The translations under genes and the position numbers were made by a program. Shown here piece by piece: positions 9,103-20,303 of a DNA stretch of 64,000 nt. Location: positions 1-64,000 of the forward strand of contig CP116767.1 in the NCBI GenBank assembly GCA_028571325.1, in the 5' to 3' direction. This DNA comes from Wolbachia endosymbiont of Ctenocephalides felis wCfeF. GTDB taxonomy: Bacteria > Pseudomonadota > Alphaproteobacteria > Rickettsiales > Anaplasmataceae. Within the stretch, counting starts at the first letter, position 1; every line of letters begins with the position of its first letter. The notes under the pieces were generated by a model. It made no database searches. It had not been told where the DNA came from and worked only from the letters and a program-made list of their open reading frames with translations.

Positions 9103-10578
9103 ATGTACAACAACTTACGCGACTTTATCTCTGCTTTAGAAGAAAAAAAGGATCTAATTAGGATTAAAAAGGAAGTTTCAACAATTCTTGAAATGACAGA
9201 AATTCACCGTAGAGTTCTGTCAAGCAAAGGACCAGCAATCATTTTTGAAAATGTCGTCACAGGAAACGGCAAAAATTCGATTCCTGTTTTAGTGAATTTA
9301 TTTGGCACTATTGAGAGAATTGCATTGGGACTGGGTATAAATCCTGGTGAACTGAGGGATCTTGGTAAACTTCTAGCATTTTTGCAGTCCCCTGAACCGC
9401 CAAAAAGCCTCAAAGATGCTATGAAGATGTTTCCTCTGCTAAAAGTTGTGTTGTCGATGCGAAGTAAAGTTGTGAGCGAAGCTCCATGTCAAGAAGTGGT
9501 GCTAACTGGGGATGAAGTAGACCTCAGTTTACTGCCTATTCAAACGTGCTGGCCAAATGAACCTGCACCGCTTATCACCTGGCCGATTGTGGTAACAAAA
9601 GGACCTACAAAAGATAAACAAGATAATTTCAATCTTGGAATATACCGTATGCAGGTCGTGGATAAAAAAACGACTCTAATGCGCTGGCTTGCACATCGTG
9701 GGGGTGCAGGTCACCATAAACGGTGGAAGGAAAAGGGGCAAAGTATGAAGTTTCCTGCTGCTGCTGTGATCGGTAGCGATCCTGCAACGCTTATTGCTGC
9801 AGTAACTCCAGTGCCAGAAACATTGTCAGAATACCAATTTGCTGGACTGCTGCGCAAGAAACCGCTTGAACTTGTAAATTGTAAAACTATACCACTTCAA
9901 GTGCCAGCTCACGCGGAAATTGTTTTGGAAGGCTATGTAAGTTTGGATAGATATCGAGATGAGGGGCCATACGGAGACCACACCGGTTACTACAATTCTG
10001 TTGAGCAATTTCCTGAATTTAACATTACTGCAATTACAATGCGCAAAAATCCAATTTATCTCAGCACTTTCACTGGCAAACCACCAGATGAACCATCAAT
10101 CCTTGGTGAAGCACTCAACGAAATCTTTGTACCGATCCTTATCAACCAATTTCCAGAGATAGTAGATTTTTATCTGCCACCAGAGGGTTGTTCCTATAGA
10201 ATAGCAGTAGTGTCGATCAAAAAATCTTATCCCGGACATGCGAAAAGAGTTGTTATGGGCATACTTTCTTTCCTCAAGCAGTTTTTATACACCAAGTTCA
10301 TTATAGTTGTTGATGATGATATAAATATACGTGATTGGAAAGAGGTGATGTGGGCAATATCAACGAGAATGGACCCTGTGCGTGATACAATCATGATAGA
10401 GAATGCACCAATTGATTATTTAGATTTTGCCTCTCCTGAAAGTGGACTTGGAGGTAAAATGGGATTTGATGCGACAAATAAAATTCCGCCTGAAACCAAA
10501 CGAGAGTGGGGGAGAAAAATTGAAATGAGCGAAGAAATAGTAAAAAAAGTTACAGAGAAGTGGGAAGAGTATGTCTGA
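9103..10578 (+). CDS. ubiD: UbiD-family prenyl-FMN decarboxylase
   Basis: UbiD removes the carboxyl group from 3-polyprenyl-4-hydroxybenzoate in ubiquinone synthesis, using prenylated FMN made by UbiX. The 491-residue length is typical. Family landmarks include the N-terminal [17 protein letters not shown], the NLGIYRMQV block, and the catalytic-region [26 protein letters not shown] stretch carrying the conserved Glu/Asp residues. The ATG lies three bases after the ATPase stop, so the two may be co-transcribed although they share no evident function. No ubiX is visible in this window. Confidence 0.94.
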   Translation: MYNNLRDFISALEEKKDLIRIKKEVSTILEMTEIHRRVLSSKGPAIIFENVVTGNGKNSIPVLVNLFGTIERIALGLGINPGELRDLGKLLAFLQSPEPPKSLKDAMKMFPLLKVVLSMRSKVVSEAPCQEVVLTGDEVDLSLLPIQTCWPNEPAPLITWPIVVTKGPTKDKQDNFNLGIYRMQVVDKKTTLMRWLAHRGGAGHHKRWKEKGQSMKFPAAAVIGSDPATLIAAVTPVPETLSEYQFAGLLRKKPLELVNCKTIPLQVPAHAEIVLEGYVSLDRYRDEGPYGDHTGYYNSVEQFPEFNITAITMRKNPIYLSTFTGKPPDEPSILGEALNEIFVPILINQFPEIVDFYLPPEGCSYRIAVVSIKKSYPGHAKRVVMGILSFLKQFLYTKFIIVVDDDINIRDWKEVMWAISTRMDPVRDTIMIENAPIDYLDFASPESGLGGKMGFDATNKIPPETKREWGRKIEMSEEIVKKVTEKWEEYV

Positions 10579-10770
10579 TGAGAGGTTCGATTCAATGCTA
10601 TAATCTTTTTTGAAGTGTAGAAACTCGTTATGGTGAAATATATAATTCAACAATTTCGCAAGAGAGTAGTTGAGTGGTGGTAAAGGAGATTTTAAGCTTA
10701 TGTCATTATACTGTACAATTAAAATAAAAAAGCGTATGAATAAAGCAATTTAAAGTATAAAGAGAATAAA

Positions 10771-11700
10771 ATGACAAAATACATCTTGTCCATTGATGGG
10801 GGCGGCATTAGAGGGATCATCCCAGCAATTATTCTTGCAGAAATAGAAGGCAAAACAAAAAAGCCTATTTCTCAAATATTTGATCTAATTGCAGGAACTT
10901 CAACAGGTGGAATTATTGCAGCTGGGTTATGTAAGGAAGATAATAAAGGAAACCCTCAATACTCAGCTAATGATTTCGTTAAACTTTACGAAGAGTACGG
11001 ACCATATATTTTTAAATCTTCATTCTTTAGGCGATCAATACTATCTTGGTTTAATTGTACAAAATACCCACGAAAAAACATTGAATTTGTACTGGATAAG
11101 TATTTTGGTGACGATACCTTAAAAAACACTTTGGGTAAACTATTAATTACAAGCTATGATATTTACAATCACTGTCCATTTTTCTTTAAAAATTGGAAAG
11201 AGAATAAAAAGTTTATCAAGCTAAAAGACGCGTTGAGGGCAACGACTGCTGCACCAACTTATTTTATTCCAAAAAGGTTGAAGATTAAACAAATGGAAAA
11301 GGTACTGATAGACGGTGGAGTTTTTGCTAAGAATCCAGCTGCTTGTGCATATGCAAGTGGTAAAGTACTTTTTCCTAATGATGACATAATTCTTTTATCT
11401 ATTGGTACCGGTAGGCTATCTCGCCCTATTGAGTACATAAGCTCAAAAAGATTGGGAATGATAAGTTGGATCAAACCACTAATAGACATACTGTTTACTT
11501 CAGGCCTTGATGAAGTAAATTATCAATTAGATAAGATTATGGGTAATAGATATATACGAATACAATCGCAACTAAAAGTAGCATCAGTTGAGATGGATAA
11601 CACTACACCCGAGAACATGCAGCGTCTAAAACAAGAAGCTCAAGCTATGATTAAACATAATAGAGAAGCAATAGATGAATTTTGTGATGGCTTTTGCTAG
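10771..11700 (+). CDS. Patatin-like phospholipase
   Basis: A 309-residue patatin. The oxyanion-hole motif GGGIRG is at 10-15, the nucleophile elbow GTSTG at 42-46 (Ser44), and the catalytic aspartate sits in the DGGVFAKNP motif at about 185. These form the Ser-Asp dyad of lipid acyl hydrolases. The protein has no signal peptide or membrane segment. Patatins in intracellular bacteria are often secreted to attack host or vacuolar membranes; that is known of relatives and only inferred here. A purine-rich AAAGAGAATAAA precedes the ATG. The gene stands alone between ubiD and a repeat-filled gap. Confidence 0.93.
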   Translation: MTKYILSIDGGGIRGIIPAIILAEIEGKTKKPISQIFDLIAGTSTGGIIAAGLCKEDNKGNPQYSANDFVKLYEEYGPYIFKSSFFRRSILSWFNCTKYPRKNIEFVLDKYFGDDTLKNTLGKLLITSYDIYNHCPFFFKNWKENKKFIKLKDALRATTAAPTYFIPKRLKIKQMEKVLIDGGVFAKNPAACAYASGKVLFPNDDIILLSIGTGRLSRPIEYISSKRLGMISWIKPLIDILFTSGLDEVNYQLDKIMGNRYIRIQSQLKVASVEMDNTTPENMQRLKQEAQAMIKHNREAIDEFCDGFC

Positions 11701-11924
11701 CAAGTAGGAAGCAAAAAAAGAAAGAGAAGCTAAAGGAAAGTGGCTGTAAAATGAAGACTTTTAACAGCTTATGTCACAAAAAATGGTAGTGATAGCAAAT
11801 TTCATAGATAATAGAAAAAGAGAGCATTTTGCCTACAGTTGGCAGGTTTAAGGGAATTTATAATGTTTTCCTTCCCAATCACAAAAGTTGGTATAACACG
11901 CAGCGGAATGACGGTAGCTATAAG

Positions 11925-12385
11925 CATTAAGAAATTTACCAAGCGAAGAAAAAAAGGCAAAGAAGCCCTAGTCAGTATTTATTTTCAGTATTGGCGTTTT
12001 TTTAAGTCTTAAACGCTGCAATTTAGCGACTTTTAAACTGCAACAGACCCTTAGCTTAAGCGCTAAGAAACTTACTAAGCAGAAAAAAAGACAAAAGAGT
12101 CCCGTGTTAGATTGTTCTCACTCTCTAATCCTGCAAATTGGCGTACTATACTGTCTTAAACGACTTATAAGCGCGTTTCAGCTTGTATAGGGAAAAACCT
12201 AGAAGCCTAGGTAAAATTAATGAAGACATAAGGTGCACATAGTGCAAAAAATTAAACATAAGACGCCAACCTTAATACTCTTGTCGTTTAATCTGCACAG
12301 ATTGAAGCTAAATGAATAGCTCCACTATTATAATAAGGGGACTGGAGGAATTTGTCAAGTAGTTTTTTCGCACATGCCAAAGCTG
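11925..12385 (-). repeat. Dispersed promoter-bearing repeat, copy 2
   Basis: Second copy of the ~450-bp family, on the minus strand. TTGACA lies at 12358-12353 and TATTAT at 12335-12330, 17 bp apart, reading leftward into the repeat. It fills most of the gap between the patatin and nuoD genes (11701-12439). The preceding 11701-11924 holds A-rich sequence with no supported gene. Confidence 0.85.
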
Positions 12386-12439
12386 GTTTGATATACAATA
12401 GATCTATTAGCTTCCGGTTGCTACCAAACGAGCTATAGC

Positions 12440-13612
12440 TTACCTATCAATCTCACCAAAAACTATATCGAGCGAACCAATAATTGCTGCGATGTCAGCA
12501 AGCATGTGCCCTTTTGACATGAAGTCCAAGGCTTGCAAATGCGCAAAACCAGGTGCTCTTATTCTGCACCTATAGGGCATATTGGTGCCATCTGAAACTA
12601 TATATACCCCAAACTCACCCTTTGGTGCCTCAACAGCTGCATAAGCCTCACCTTCTGGCACACTATACCCTTCCGAGTAAAGCTTAAAATGGTGAATAAG
12701 AGCCTCCATGGACGTTTTCATCTCTGCTCTTGGCGGTGGAGAAATCTTTCTATCTTCAGTTTTTACTGGTCCTTCGGGCATTTTTTCTATGCACTGCTTT
12801 ACCAAACTAATAGATTGCCTAATCTCCGCCATCCTGACTAAATAACGGTCATAACAGTCGCCATTTTGGCCGATTGGTATATCAAAATCCAGTTGGTCGT
12901 ATATCTCATATGGCTGGCTTTTTCGCAAATCCCAAGCAAGCCCAGCAGCACGCAGCATTGGTCCGCTAAAACCCCAGTCAAGCGCCTGTTTAATCGATAT
13001 TTCACTGATCCCTACAGTACGTTGTTTCCATATCCTATTTTCTGTCAAAAGTTCGTCGACATCGTCTATATACTGCGGAAATTGCTCTATGAACTTTGCG
13101 ATATCCTCAATTAAACCTTCTGGAATATCTGCCGCCACTCCACCTGGCCTAATATAAGCTGCGTGAAACCTTGCACCCGAAGCCCTTTCGTAGAATGCCA
13201 ATATTTTTTCTCTTTCTTCAAAGAGCCATAAAAGAGGAGTCATCGCCCCAACATCCAGTGCTTGAGAAGAGATATTGAGTAAGTGATTTAGTATTCTGGT
13301 CAGCTCACAAAACAAAACACGCAAATACTTTGCTCTGACTGGCACTTCACATTGCAACAATTTCTCCACACACAGCGAATATGTGTGCTCTTGCGACATT
13401 GGTGATACGTAGTCAAGACGATCAAAATACGGCAAAGCTTGGAGGTACGTTTTGTGCTCTATTAATTTTTCAGTGCCACGGTGCAAAAGCCCAATATGGG
13501 GATCTGCTCTTTCGATCACTTCACCATCCATTTCCAATACAAGACGCAACACCCCATGTGCCGCTGGGTGCTGAGGTCCAAAATTCAACATCATTGTTTT
13601 TAGGTCTGGCAT
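12440..13612 (-). CDS. nuoD: NADH-quinone oxidoreductase subunit D
   Basis: The 49-kDa-type subunit of respiratory complex I, which with NuoB helps form the quinone site on the membrane arm interface. The 390-residue length is standard. It opens with [25 protein letters not shown], the near-universal N-terminal signature, includes [10 protein letters not shown] and the [11 protein letters not shown] segment, and ends in the characteristic [14 protein letters not shown]. The gene is isolated: no nuoC or nuoE flanks it, consistent with the broken-up nuo operon of Rickettsiales. A 180-base divergent spacer separates it from the glutamate dehydrogenase gene and should hold promoters for both. Confidence 0.97.
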   Translation of the reverse strand: MPDLKTMMLNFGPQHPAAHGVLRLVLEMDGEVIERADPHIGLLHRGTEKLIEHKTYLQALPYFDRLDYVSPMSQEHTYSLCVEKLLQCEVPVRAKYLRVLFCELTRILNHLLNISSQALDVGAMTPLLWLFEEREKILAFYERASGARFHAAYIRPGGVAADIPEGLIEDIAKFIEQFPQYIDDVDELLTENRIWKQRTVGISEISIKQALDWGFSGPMLRAAGLAWDLRKSQPYEIYDQLDFDIPIGQNGDCYDRYLVRMAEIRQSISLVKQCIEKMPEGPVKTEDRKISPPPRAEMKTSMEALIHHFKLYSEGYSVPEGEAYAAVEAPKGEFGVYIVSDGTNMPYRCRIRAPGFAHLQALDFMSKGHMLADIAAIIGSLDIVFGEIDR

Positions 13613-13803
13613 ATCTGATAACTTAAGGTATTGAAATTATATAGACTGAAGTGCGTTAAAAGTCAATCGGAAACCTCTGTTATATAATTGACATTGGTTG
13701 CGAAATTATGCAATAAAAAGGCAATGAGCTAATAGTGTATGCTTTTAGTAATGAAATCTTAGTTAAAAGGGTTTAAATTCACTGTGTATGTTGGTTGCAA
13801 AAA

Positions 13804-16800
13804 ATGTGTGTAGAGCATAATGTTGACACTGAGTCTTTATTTAAGTTGATTAATCAAGAAAATCAAGAAGAAAAGGAAAAAGTCAAAGAGTTTATTAAGT
13901 ACTTTTATAATTTTGTCTATAATAGCGACCTAAAGATCAATGATAAATTTCTTCTGTACATTGCAGAAGACGCATACAACTTCATCCTTAAAAAAGAGAA
14001 AGAAGAAAGTAAGTTAATGGTAAGCAATATAAATGATGTACCAGGGATAGAAGGCAATTTTACTATAATTAAAGTAGCAAATGACGACATGCCTTTTTTG
14101 GTTGACTCTATCATTGCCGCAATTAAGTCGCATGACTTAACTATATGCTACTACAGCAACAGCATAATTAATATCCAAAGAAAAGGCAGCCTAATAGATG
14201 AGATTTATCCTTTAGAAAAAAGCAATGGAATCAAAGAGTCAGTAATATATGTAATCATTAAAGGCATAAGTGACAGTTTTGTTGATACACTAAAAGAGTC
14301 TCTACACAGAACACTGAAGGCAGTTAATTGCGTTGTGAAAGATTGGCGCTTGATGCTGCAGAAGCTTGATGAGGCAAGTCTTTCTGTCATCCCAATACTT
14401 GATACTGGGATCCAGGAAAAAGATTTTCTAGCTTGGTTGAAGAATAACAACTTTGTATTTTTAGGTTATCAAGAATGCACTCCTGATGAAGATGGGAAGT
14501 TCGTTCCGAGTGGTAAGGAAAATCTTGGTTTGATGAGAGCAAGTGAAGAGTATCAAAATGTATTAGTTCCCTGTGTAGACATTGATCATTTATACATATT
14601 AAGGTCAGATCTGATTTCAATAGTTCATCGGCGTACATACATGAATTGTATAGGGGTGAGAGAACTTAATGATCAGGGTAACGTGATAAAGGAACGGCGT
14701 TTTTTCGGATTGTTTACTTCTATAGCTGAAGTTCAAGATATTCGAACTATTCCGGTAATAAAGGGTAAAATTGAAATAATAGAGAAAAGGGCAGGCTTCA
14801 TACCGGGTGGCCACAACAATAAGGCTTTAATTTCTATCTTGCAAGCATTCTCTTGTGATGAATTATTCCAGTCCAATGAAGATGAGTTGTTTAAAATTTG
14901 TATTTCAATCATGTCTCTTGCAATTAGACCAAGAGTCAAATTGTTTTTAAGAAAGATAGGAGACTTTGTTAGTTGTATAGTACTGATACCGATGCGTTAT
15001 GCTAGCGCCAGGTTAATGTTCAAGGTACGTGACATATTGAAGGATGAGATAAATGCAAAAGGTGCAGATATTTATAACCACCACATTATAAACGAGTATG
15101 ACTTGATGAAATTGCATGTGGTGCTAAAGGCTGAAGGTGCTAGCGTTCTTGATGATGAAGTTCTATGTATCGAAAACAAATTGAGAAACATTACAGAAAA
15201 GTGGGAAGATCGTTTTATAGATAACTTATATAATACCTTCGGTACTGTTGAGGATGTATTCATCCGTTATTGCAAAGCATTTCCGATAAGCTATCAAGAA
15301 AGTTTTGAACCCAACGACGCATATTACGATATGAAGAAATTGGAGATAGTAAGGAAAAAGAAAGTGAGTGAGGTTGATTTAAGACTTACTCGTGACAATC
15401 TTAATTATCAATTAAAGGTTTACACTCCAAGCAATGGTGGCCTTGAACTATCAAAAATATTGAGAATTACTAAGAATCTGGGGGCGAAGATCCTATCTCA
15501 TAATGGTTATTACATAGAAATCAACGGTGGAATATGGATACACCATTTTGTGTTGTCGAGGGTTGATGAATTAATAGACAACATTACTCTGAAAGAGCAG
15601 TTTGAGATAACGCTTGCAAAAGTGTTTAAAGGGGAAATTAAAAATGACTATTTCAACAGTTTGATCATTATTGCTGGGCTGGAGTGGAAGGAGGTGCTTC
15701 TGGTTAGAGCGCTAAGTGCTTATCTGAAGCAAACGTCATTTAAATACAACCCAGAATACATTCAAAAAGTAGTTTCAGAGTATCCAAAGATAGTGAAGTA
15801 TTTGATACAATTATTTCATGCAAGATTTGATCCTAGTATAGATATTGATAGAGCAGAAACTACAGACATCTTCAGAGAGAAAATTGAGGAGCTTCTAAAA
15901 GAGATCAGCAATGTTTCACATGATTACGTTATACGTTCGATATTTAACTTGATAATGGCCATTTTGAGGACCAGTTATTATCAAGATGATAAACCATATT
16001 TATCTACAAAATTCGATTCAAGTAAAATAAATGGTTTGCCTGACCCGCGTCCATATCGTGAATTGTATGTGTATTCGAATCTCTTTGAGGGAATACATTT
16101 AAGAGGAGGGAAACTAGCGCGTGGTGGTTTAAGGTGGTCGGATAGGACGGAAGATTTTCGCACCGAAGTTTTGGGGCTCATGAAAGCTCAGATGACGAAA
16201 AACGCGGTTATAGTTCCTGTTGGTGCAAAGGGCGGGTTTATAATAAAGAAAGTTTACAGAGATAAAAGTATCTTAAGAGAGAAAAGTGTTGAGTGCTATA
16301 AGAATTTTATCAGAGGAATGCTTGATATTACTGATAATGTAGTTGATGGTAAAATAATTCCACCAGAAAATGTGATCAGGTATGATGAAGATGATCCATA
16401 CTTGGTAGTTGCAGCAGATAAAGGCACTGCTTCATTTTCTGATTATGCCAACCAAATAGCCTCTGAGTATAATTTTTGGCTTGGCGATGCATTTGCATCT
16501 GGTGGATCGGCAGGCTACGATCACAAAAAGATGGGTATTACAGCAAGAGGTGCGTGGATTGCAGCACAAAGGCATTTTTGGAGAATGAATAGGGATATTT
16601 ATCAAGATGTAACTGTTATTGGAATTGGAGATATGGCTGGCGATCTGTTTGGGAACGGCATGCTGCTTTCAAAAAATATGCGTTTAATCGGCGCATTTAA
16701 CCATATGCATATTTTTGTTGACCCGAGTCCTGATGCAGAAAAGAGTTTCACAGAGCGTAAACGTCTCTTTGAGCTGCCATTTTCAACTTGGATGGATTAT

Positions 16801-18504
16801 AACAAGGATTTGATTTCTGAGGGTGGTGGGATATTTGAACGCAGCAGCAAGCAAGTAAACATTTCTCAAGAAATAAAAAAATGCTTTGACATAACAGAGG
16901 ATATATTATCCCCAAATGACTTGATACGATATCTGTTGAAAGCAAGAGTGGACTTTATATGGAATGGAGGAATTGGCACGTTTGTCAAAGCGAGAAGTGA
17001 AAGCCATGACATGGTCGGTGACAAAGCAAATGATGAGTTAAGAGTGAATGGTGAGGATATTAGAGCTTCTATGTTCATAGAAGGTGGTAATCTCGGTTGC
17101 ACGCAGCTTGGAAGAATAGAGTATGCAAAGAAGGGTGGATATATCAATGCGGATTTTGTTGATAATTCGGCAGGAGTAATATGTTCTGACTTGGAAGTTA
17201 ACATCAAAATTGCATTTGTTTCAATTATGAAAGGAGGGGGCATTTCCTTAGAAAAAAGGAACGAAATACTGGCCAGTATGGTAGACGAAGTTGCATCTAA
17301 GGTACTTGAAGATCATAATAGAATTGAAACAAAAGCATTACTCCTTGAGTGCTTGCAAGCTAAGGAAAGGTTAGAGCAGCATCACAGATTATTACTCAGC
17401 TTGGAGAGATCTGGGTTGTTAAACCGAAGTGTAGAATTTCTTCCAGCTGATGAGGAAATAGCGAGAATGTTAACTGGAGCAGAGGGTTTTAGTTCCCCTC
17501 AGCTTTCTGTCCTGATGTCTTACGCTAGAACAGCAATAGAAAATGAAATTATACTTTCCAGCCTGCCTGAAAAAGATTCCTTGTGTCGTGATTACTTGCT
17601 AAACTACTTTCCGCAAAAAATGGTAACAGAGTTCAAGGATTCCATATTGAAACACCAACTTCGCAGAGAAATTATCTCCACTTGCATTGCAAACGATATA
17701 GTGAATAGGATGGGGTGCATATTTATTAATAATCTAGTTGAAAATACTGGAATCAAAGTGCATGAAGCAGTTAATGTGTATATTGTTGTTAATCGTCTAT
17801 ATAGTTTAAATAACCTGTGGCAGAAAATTGATGAATTGGATGGCAAGATTGATGTTAACTCATACTTGCAAATAGTGAGAAATGTGCAAAAGTTTATTGG
17901 TAGAGTATCATTTTGGTTAGTAAAAAATCTCAGCAAACTCGGCTCTGTAGAGCTGGATGATGTCACAAAGTTTAAGGATGCAATTGAAACTTTAGGCCAG
18001 AACCTAACTGATGTTTTAGATGAACATCTATTGAAGGTCTATCACCATGGATCTGCTTCTTTAGTGGAGCTTAATATAAATAAAGATCTAGCAAAAAAGG
18101 TTGCTGACCTGTGTATTTTGGCCTATGCACTGGACGTTATATCCATTGCCGAGCAGACATCTTTACCTATTCTTGACACTGGTAAAATATACTTTGAATT
18201 AAAGTCGCTACTAAGATTCGATCTGATTAGAACAATTGCTATCAAGATGAAAAGTCATTCTTCTTATTGGGACCGCAGCTTAATTAATGATTTATTGGAT
18301 GATTTAAGCAATTATCATTATAAGCTAGCTGTCAAAGTTATAAAATCCACCGGTAACCGTGAAGATAAAGTTCAAACCTGGGCTTGTAATGATACGGATT
18401 ACATAGAACGTTATAATAGTTTCTTAGATGAGATGGTTGCTTCTAAGCTTGATTTAAGTAAATTAATATTTATAATAAGAAGAATTAAAGTACTTGCCTC
18501 GTAG
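13804..18504 (+). CDS. NAD-specific glutamate dehydrogenase, large (180-kDa) type
   Basis: A very large enzyme of about 1,566 residues that deaminates glutamate to 2-oxoglutarate, feeding the TCA cycle (sucA is nearby). The regulatory N-terminal half contains ACT-like segments such as DDMPFLVDSIIAA and LAWLKNNNFVFLGYQ. The catalytic core shows RGGLRWSDR, TEVLGLMKAQMTKNAVIVPVGAKGGF with the conserved lysines, and the nucleotide-binding IGIGDMAGDLFGNGML. The C-terminal segment SRSGLLNRSVEFLPADEE-type is also typical. I prefer the ATG at 13804; an in-frame TTG at 13795 would add three residues. Two short genes follow closely on the same strand (tatB-like five bases on, then pleD), suggesting an operon. 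Amino-acid oxidation is a likely energy source for this symbiont. Confidence 0.96.
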   Translation: MCVEHNVDTESLFKLINQENQEEKEKVKEFIKYFYNFVYNSDLKINDKFLLYIAEDAYNFILKKEKEESKLMVSNINDVPGIEGNFTIIKVANDDMPFLVDSIIAAIKSHDLTICYYSNSIINIQRKGSLIDEIYPLEKSNGIKESVIYVIIKGISDSFVDTLKESLHRTLKAVNCVVKDWRLMLQKLDEASLSVIPILDTGIQEKDFLAWLKNNNFVFLGYQECTPDEDGKFVPSGKENLGLMRASEEYQNVLVPCVDIDHLYILRSDLISIVHRRTYMNCIGVRELNDQGNVIKERRFFGLFTSIAEVQDIRTIPVIKGKIEIIEKRAGFIPGGHNNKALISILQAFSCDELFQSNEDELFKICISIMSLAIRPRVKLFLRKIGDFVSCIVLIPMRYASARLMFKVRDILKDEINAKGADIYNHHIINEYDLMKLHVVLKAEGASVLDDEVLCIENKLRNITEKWEDRFIDNLYNTFGTVEDVFIRYCKAFPISYQESFEPNDAYYDMKKLEIVRKKKVSEVDLRLTRDNLNYQLKVYTPSNGGLELSKILRITKNLGAKILSHNGYYIEINGGIWIHHFVLSRVDELIDNITLKEQFEITLAKVFKGEIKNDYFNSLIIIAGLEWKEVLLVRALSAYLKQTSFKYNPEYIQKVVSEYPKIVKYLIQLFHARFDPSIDIDRAETTDIFREKIEELLKEISNVSHDYVIRSIFNLIMAILRTSYYQDDKPYLSTKFDSSKINGLPDPRPYRELYVYSNLFEGIHLRGGKLARGGLRWSDRTEDFRTEVLGLMKAQMTKNAVIVPVGAKGGFIIKKVYRDKSILREKSVECYKNFIRGMLDITDNVVDGKIIPPENVIRYDEDDPYLVVAADKGTASFSDYANQIASEYNFWLGDAFASGGSAGYDHKKMGITARGAWIAAQRHFWRMNRDIYQDVTVIGIGDMAGDLFGNGMLLSKNMRLIGAFNHMHIFVDPSPDAEKSFTERKRLFELPFSTWMDYNKDLISEGGGIFERSSKQVNISQEIKKCFDITEDILSPNDLIRYLLKARVDFIWNGGIGTFVKARSESHDMVGDKANDELRVNGEDIRASMFIEGGNLGCTQLGRIEYAKKGGYINADFVDNSAGVICSDLEVNIKIAFVSIMKGGGISLEKRNEILASMVDEVASKVLEDHNRIETKALLLECLQAKERLEQHHRLLLSLERSGLLNRSVEFLPADEEIARMLTGAEGFSSPQLSVLMSYARTAIENEIILSSLPEKDSLCRDYLLNYFPQKMVTEFKDSILKHQLRREIISTCIANDIVNRMGCIFINNLVENTGIKVHEAVNVYIVVNRLYSLNNLWQKIDELDGKIDVNSYLQIVRNVQKFIGRVSFWLVKNLSKLGSVELDDVTKFKDAIETLGQNLTDVLDEHLLKVYHHGSASLVELNINKDLAKKVADLCILAYALDVISIAEQTSLPILDTGKIYFELKSLLRFDLIRTIAIKMKSHSSYWDRSLINDLLDDLSNYHYKLAVKVIKSTGNREDKVQTWACNDTDYIERYNSFLDEMVASKLDLSKLIFIIRRIKVLAS

Positions 18505-18509
18505 GAAAA

Positions 18510-18806
18510 ATGTTCAACATAGGTCTTTCAGAAATTTTAGTCGTAGCACTAGTAAGTATAGTTGTTCTTGATAAGAATAAGATACCTGCGTTTATTGACC
18601 TTATTAGGAATATATATAGGTATTTTATGATTGCAAAGTCGAGAGTTAGGAAATTGTTAAAAGATGCCGGAATTGAAGATTTATATAAAGAATATAGTGT
18701 CGAGAAGGTAAATTATATAGTTGGTAAAGATGGTAAGTTTTATCCTAGTTACAATATAGATAATACATCTAAAGGCAATGACAGCGAAGATTCTGGTAGT
18801 AGATGA
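18510..18806 (+). CDS. Twin-arginine translocase TatA/TatB-like protein
   Basis: A 98-residue protein beginning MFNIGLSEILVVALVSIVVL, the short membrane helix with the early Glu that marks TatB/TatA proteins, followed by an amphipathic basic helix (FIDLIRNIYRYFMIAKSRVRKLL) and a polar tail. Tat subunits move folded proteins across the inner membrane. The MF(D/N)IG start favours TatB over TatA. It begins five bases after the glutamate dehydrogenase stop and overlaps pleD by 29 bases, so it is probably translated from the same message. No tatC is visible here. Length is shorter than usual for TatB, which leaves some doubt about which paralogue it is. Confidence 0.8.
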   Translation: MFNIGLSEILVVALVSIVVLDKNKIPAFIDLIRNIYRYFMIAKSRVRKLLKDAGIEDLYKEYSVEKVNYIVGKDGKFYPSYNIDNTSKGNDSEDSGSR

Positions 18807-20166
18807 TGTACTATCTAATGTTAAGCTTTTAGAAGCTCGACTAAAAGCGGAGTACTATACAGTTATCGTAGCTCATGATGGTAAAGAAGCTATAGATTTG
18901 GTAGCAAAGCAGCAGCCAGATATTATATTACTCGATATCATGATGCCGAAAATAAATGGCTTTGAAGTTTGTAAGAGCCTAAAGAGTGATCCCTTAACAA
19001 CCCATATTCCAATAATTATGGTGACTGCGCTGCATGACACTCACGATAGAGTGCAGGGCATTAATGCTGGTGCAGATGACTTTCTAACTAAACCAATAGA
19101 TGAAACTGCTCTTTCTGCGAGAATCAAGTCCCTCACGCGCTTGAAGATGGTAATAGATGAGTTGCGTTTAAGAGGAGAAACTAACGCTGAGATTGGTGGG
19201 GTAGCAGGAAGTAGTATTATGGATTATTCCAACCAGATTTTTGATGCTAACATACTTGTTGTGGATGAGGATGTCTTTCAAGCGGAACAGATATATAATG
19301 TACTGAGTCAACGTTTTGGTTCAATTAAAGTGCTGAATGATCCAACTGAGGCATTGGAGATTGGTATTGAGGATAACTACGACCTGATTATTTCCGATAT
19401 GCAATTTTCGCAAACTGATGGCCTACGTTTGTGTTCTGAGTTTCGCAGTAAAGTGGAAACACGTTACACACCAATTCTGATTCTCTCTGAAGATTATGAT
19501 AAAAACAATTTAGTAAAAGCGCTTAACGTAGGTGCTAACGATTACTTAACAGTGCCCTTAGATGAGAGTGAGCTAATGGCAAGAGTTAATTTACAAGTGA
19601 AACGTAAGAGGTATCAAGACGCCTTGAGAATGAACTTGTTTAATAATGCAGAAATGTCTATAAAGGATCCGCTAACTAACTGTTATAACAGAAGATATTT
19701 TGATGCGCACTTGAAAAACATTGTTAAAGATTCTGTAGAGAAGGATAGAAGATTATCTCTTATGATACTTGATATAGACTATTTTAAGGTGGTAAATGAC
19801 GATTTTGGGCATAGTGCTGGGGATGAACTTTTAAAGCAAATGCAGAAGAGAATCTCTGAAAATATCAGAGTGACGGATTTGCTAGCTAGGTTTGGTGGTG
19901 AGGAATTTGTTATAGTAATGCCAGATACCAATATATCAGATGCATACACTGTTGCAGAGAGAATACGTGAAATTATTGCCACAGAACCTTTTGTTCTCTC
20001 AGGCGAGGACACAACTCATAGTGTGACTGTGAGTATTGGAATTGCAGAAATGCAAAAATCTGATCTTGATAATATTAAAAAATTTATAGTACGCGCTGAC
20101 AGATACCTATATAAAGCAAAAAATAGTGGCAGAAATAGAGTAGTTACTGGCTGTGTGACGGCATAA
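18778..20166 (+). CDS. pleD: PleD-like response regulator, diguanylate cyclase
   Basis: Makes cyclic di-GMP from two GTP when phosphorylated by a partner histidine kinase. The 462 residues give REC-REC-GGDEF order. The first receiver has acidic D9/D10, phospho-acceptor D53 in LLDIMMPK, and K105. The second receiver (about 155-275) keeps an aspartate in IISDMQFSQTDG. The cyclase domain has the active GGEEF motif, preceded five residues earlier by RVTD, the RxxD inhibitory site for product feedback. All key residues are intact, so it should be an active, feedback-inhibited cyclase. It overlaps the tat-like gene by 29 bases. No pleC kinase is present in this window. Confidence 0.95.
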   Translation: MTAKILVVDDVLSNVKLLEARLKAEYYTVIVAHDGKEAIDLVAKQQPDIILLDIMMPKINGFEVCKSLKSDPLTTHIPIIMVTALHDTHDRVQGINAGADDFLTKPIDETALSARIKSLTRLKMVIDELRLRGETNAEIGGVAGSSIMDYSNQIFDANILVVDEDVFQAEQIYNVLSQRFGSIKVLNDPTEALEIGIEDNYDLIISDMQFSQTDGLRLCSEFRSKVETRYTPILILSEDYDKNNLVKALNVGANDYLTVPLDESELMARVNLQVKRKRYQDALRMNLFNNAEMSIKDPLTNCYNRRYFDAHLKNIVKDSVEKDRRLSLMILDIDYFKVVNDDFGHSAGDELLKQMQKRISENIRVTDLLARFGGEEFVIVMPDTNISDAYTVAERIREIIATEPFVLSGEDTTHSVTVSIGIAEMQKSDLDNIKKFIVRADRYLYKAKNSGRNRVVTGCVTA

Positions 20167-20303
20167 AAATTACCGTCAATTCAAACTTACAATTTCAAAA
20201 AAAGTTATTGCATACAAAAAACATCTATGGTATAGGCACTGAAGTTTACATAATTTAGTAACAACGTATAGTTTGAAGAAAGATTAATATCATTAAAGAG
20301 TTT

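Noticed and set aside
11925..12385. CRISPR array
   Set aside because: The repeats are long, dispersed and in both orientations; there is no array of short repeats with unique spacers anywhere in the window and no cas gene.
16866..17243. Long minus-strand ORFs opposite the glutamate dehydrogenase gene
   Set aside because: They are shadows of a strongly supported enzyme and show no family resemblance or ribosome sites.
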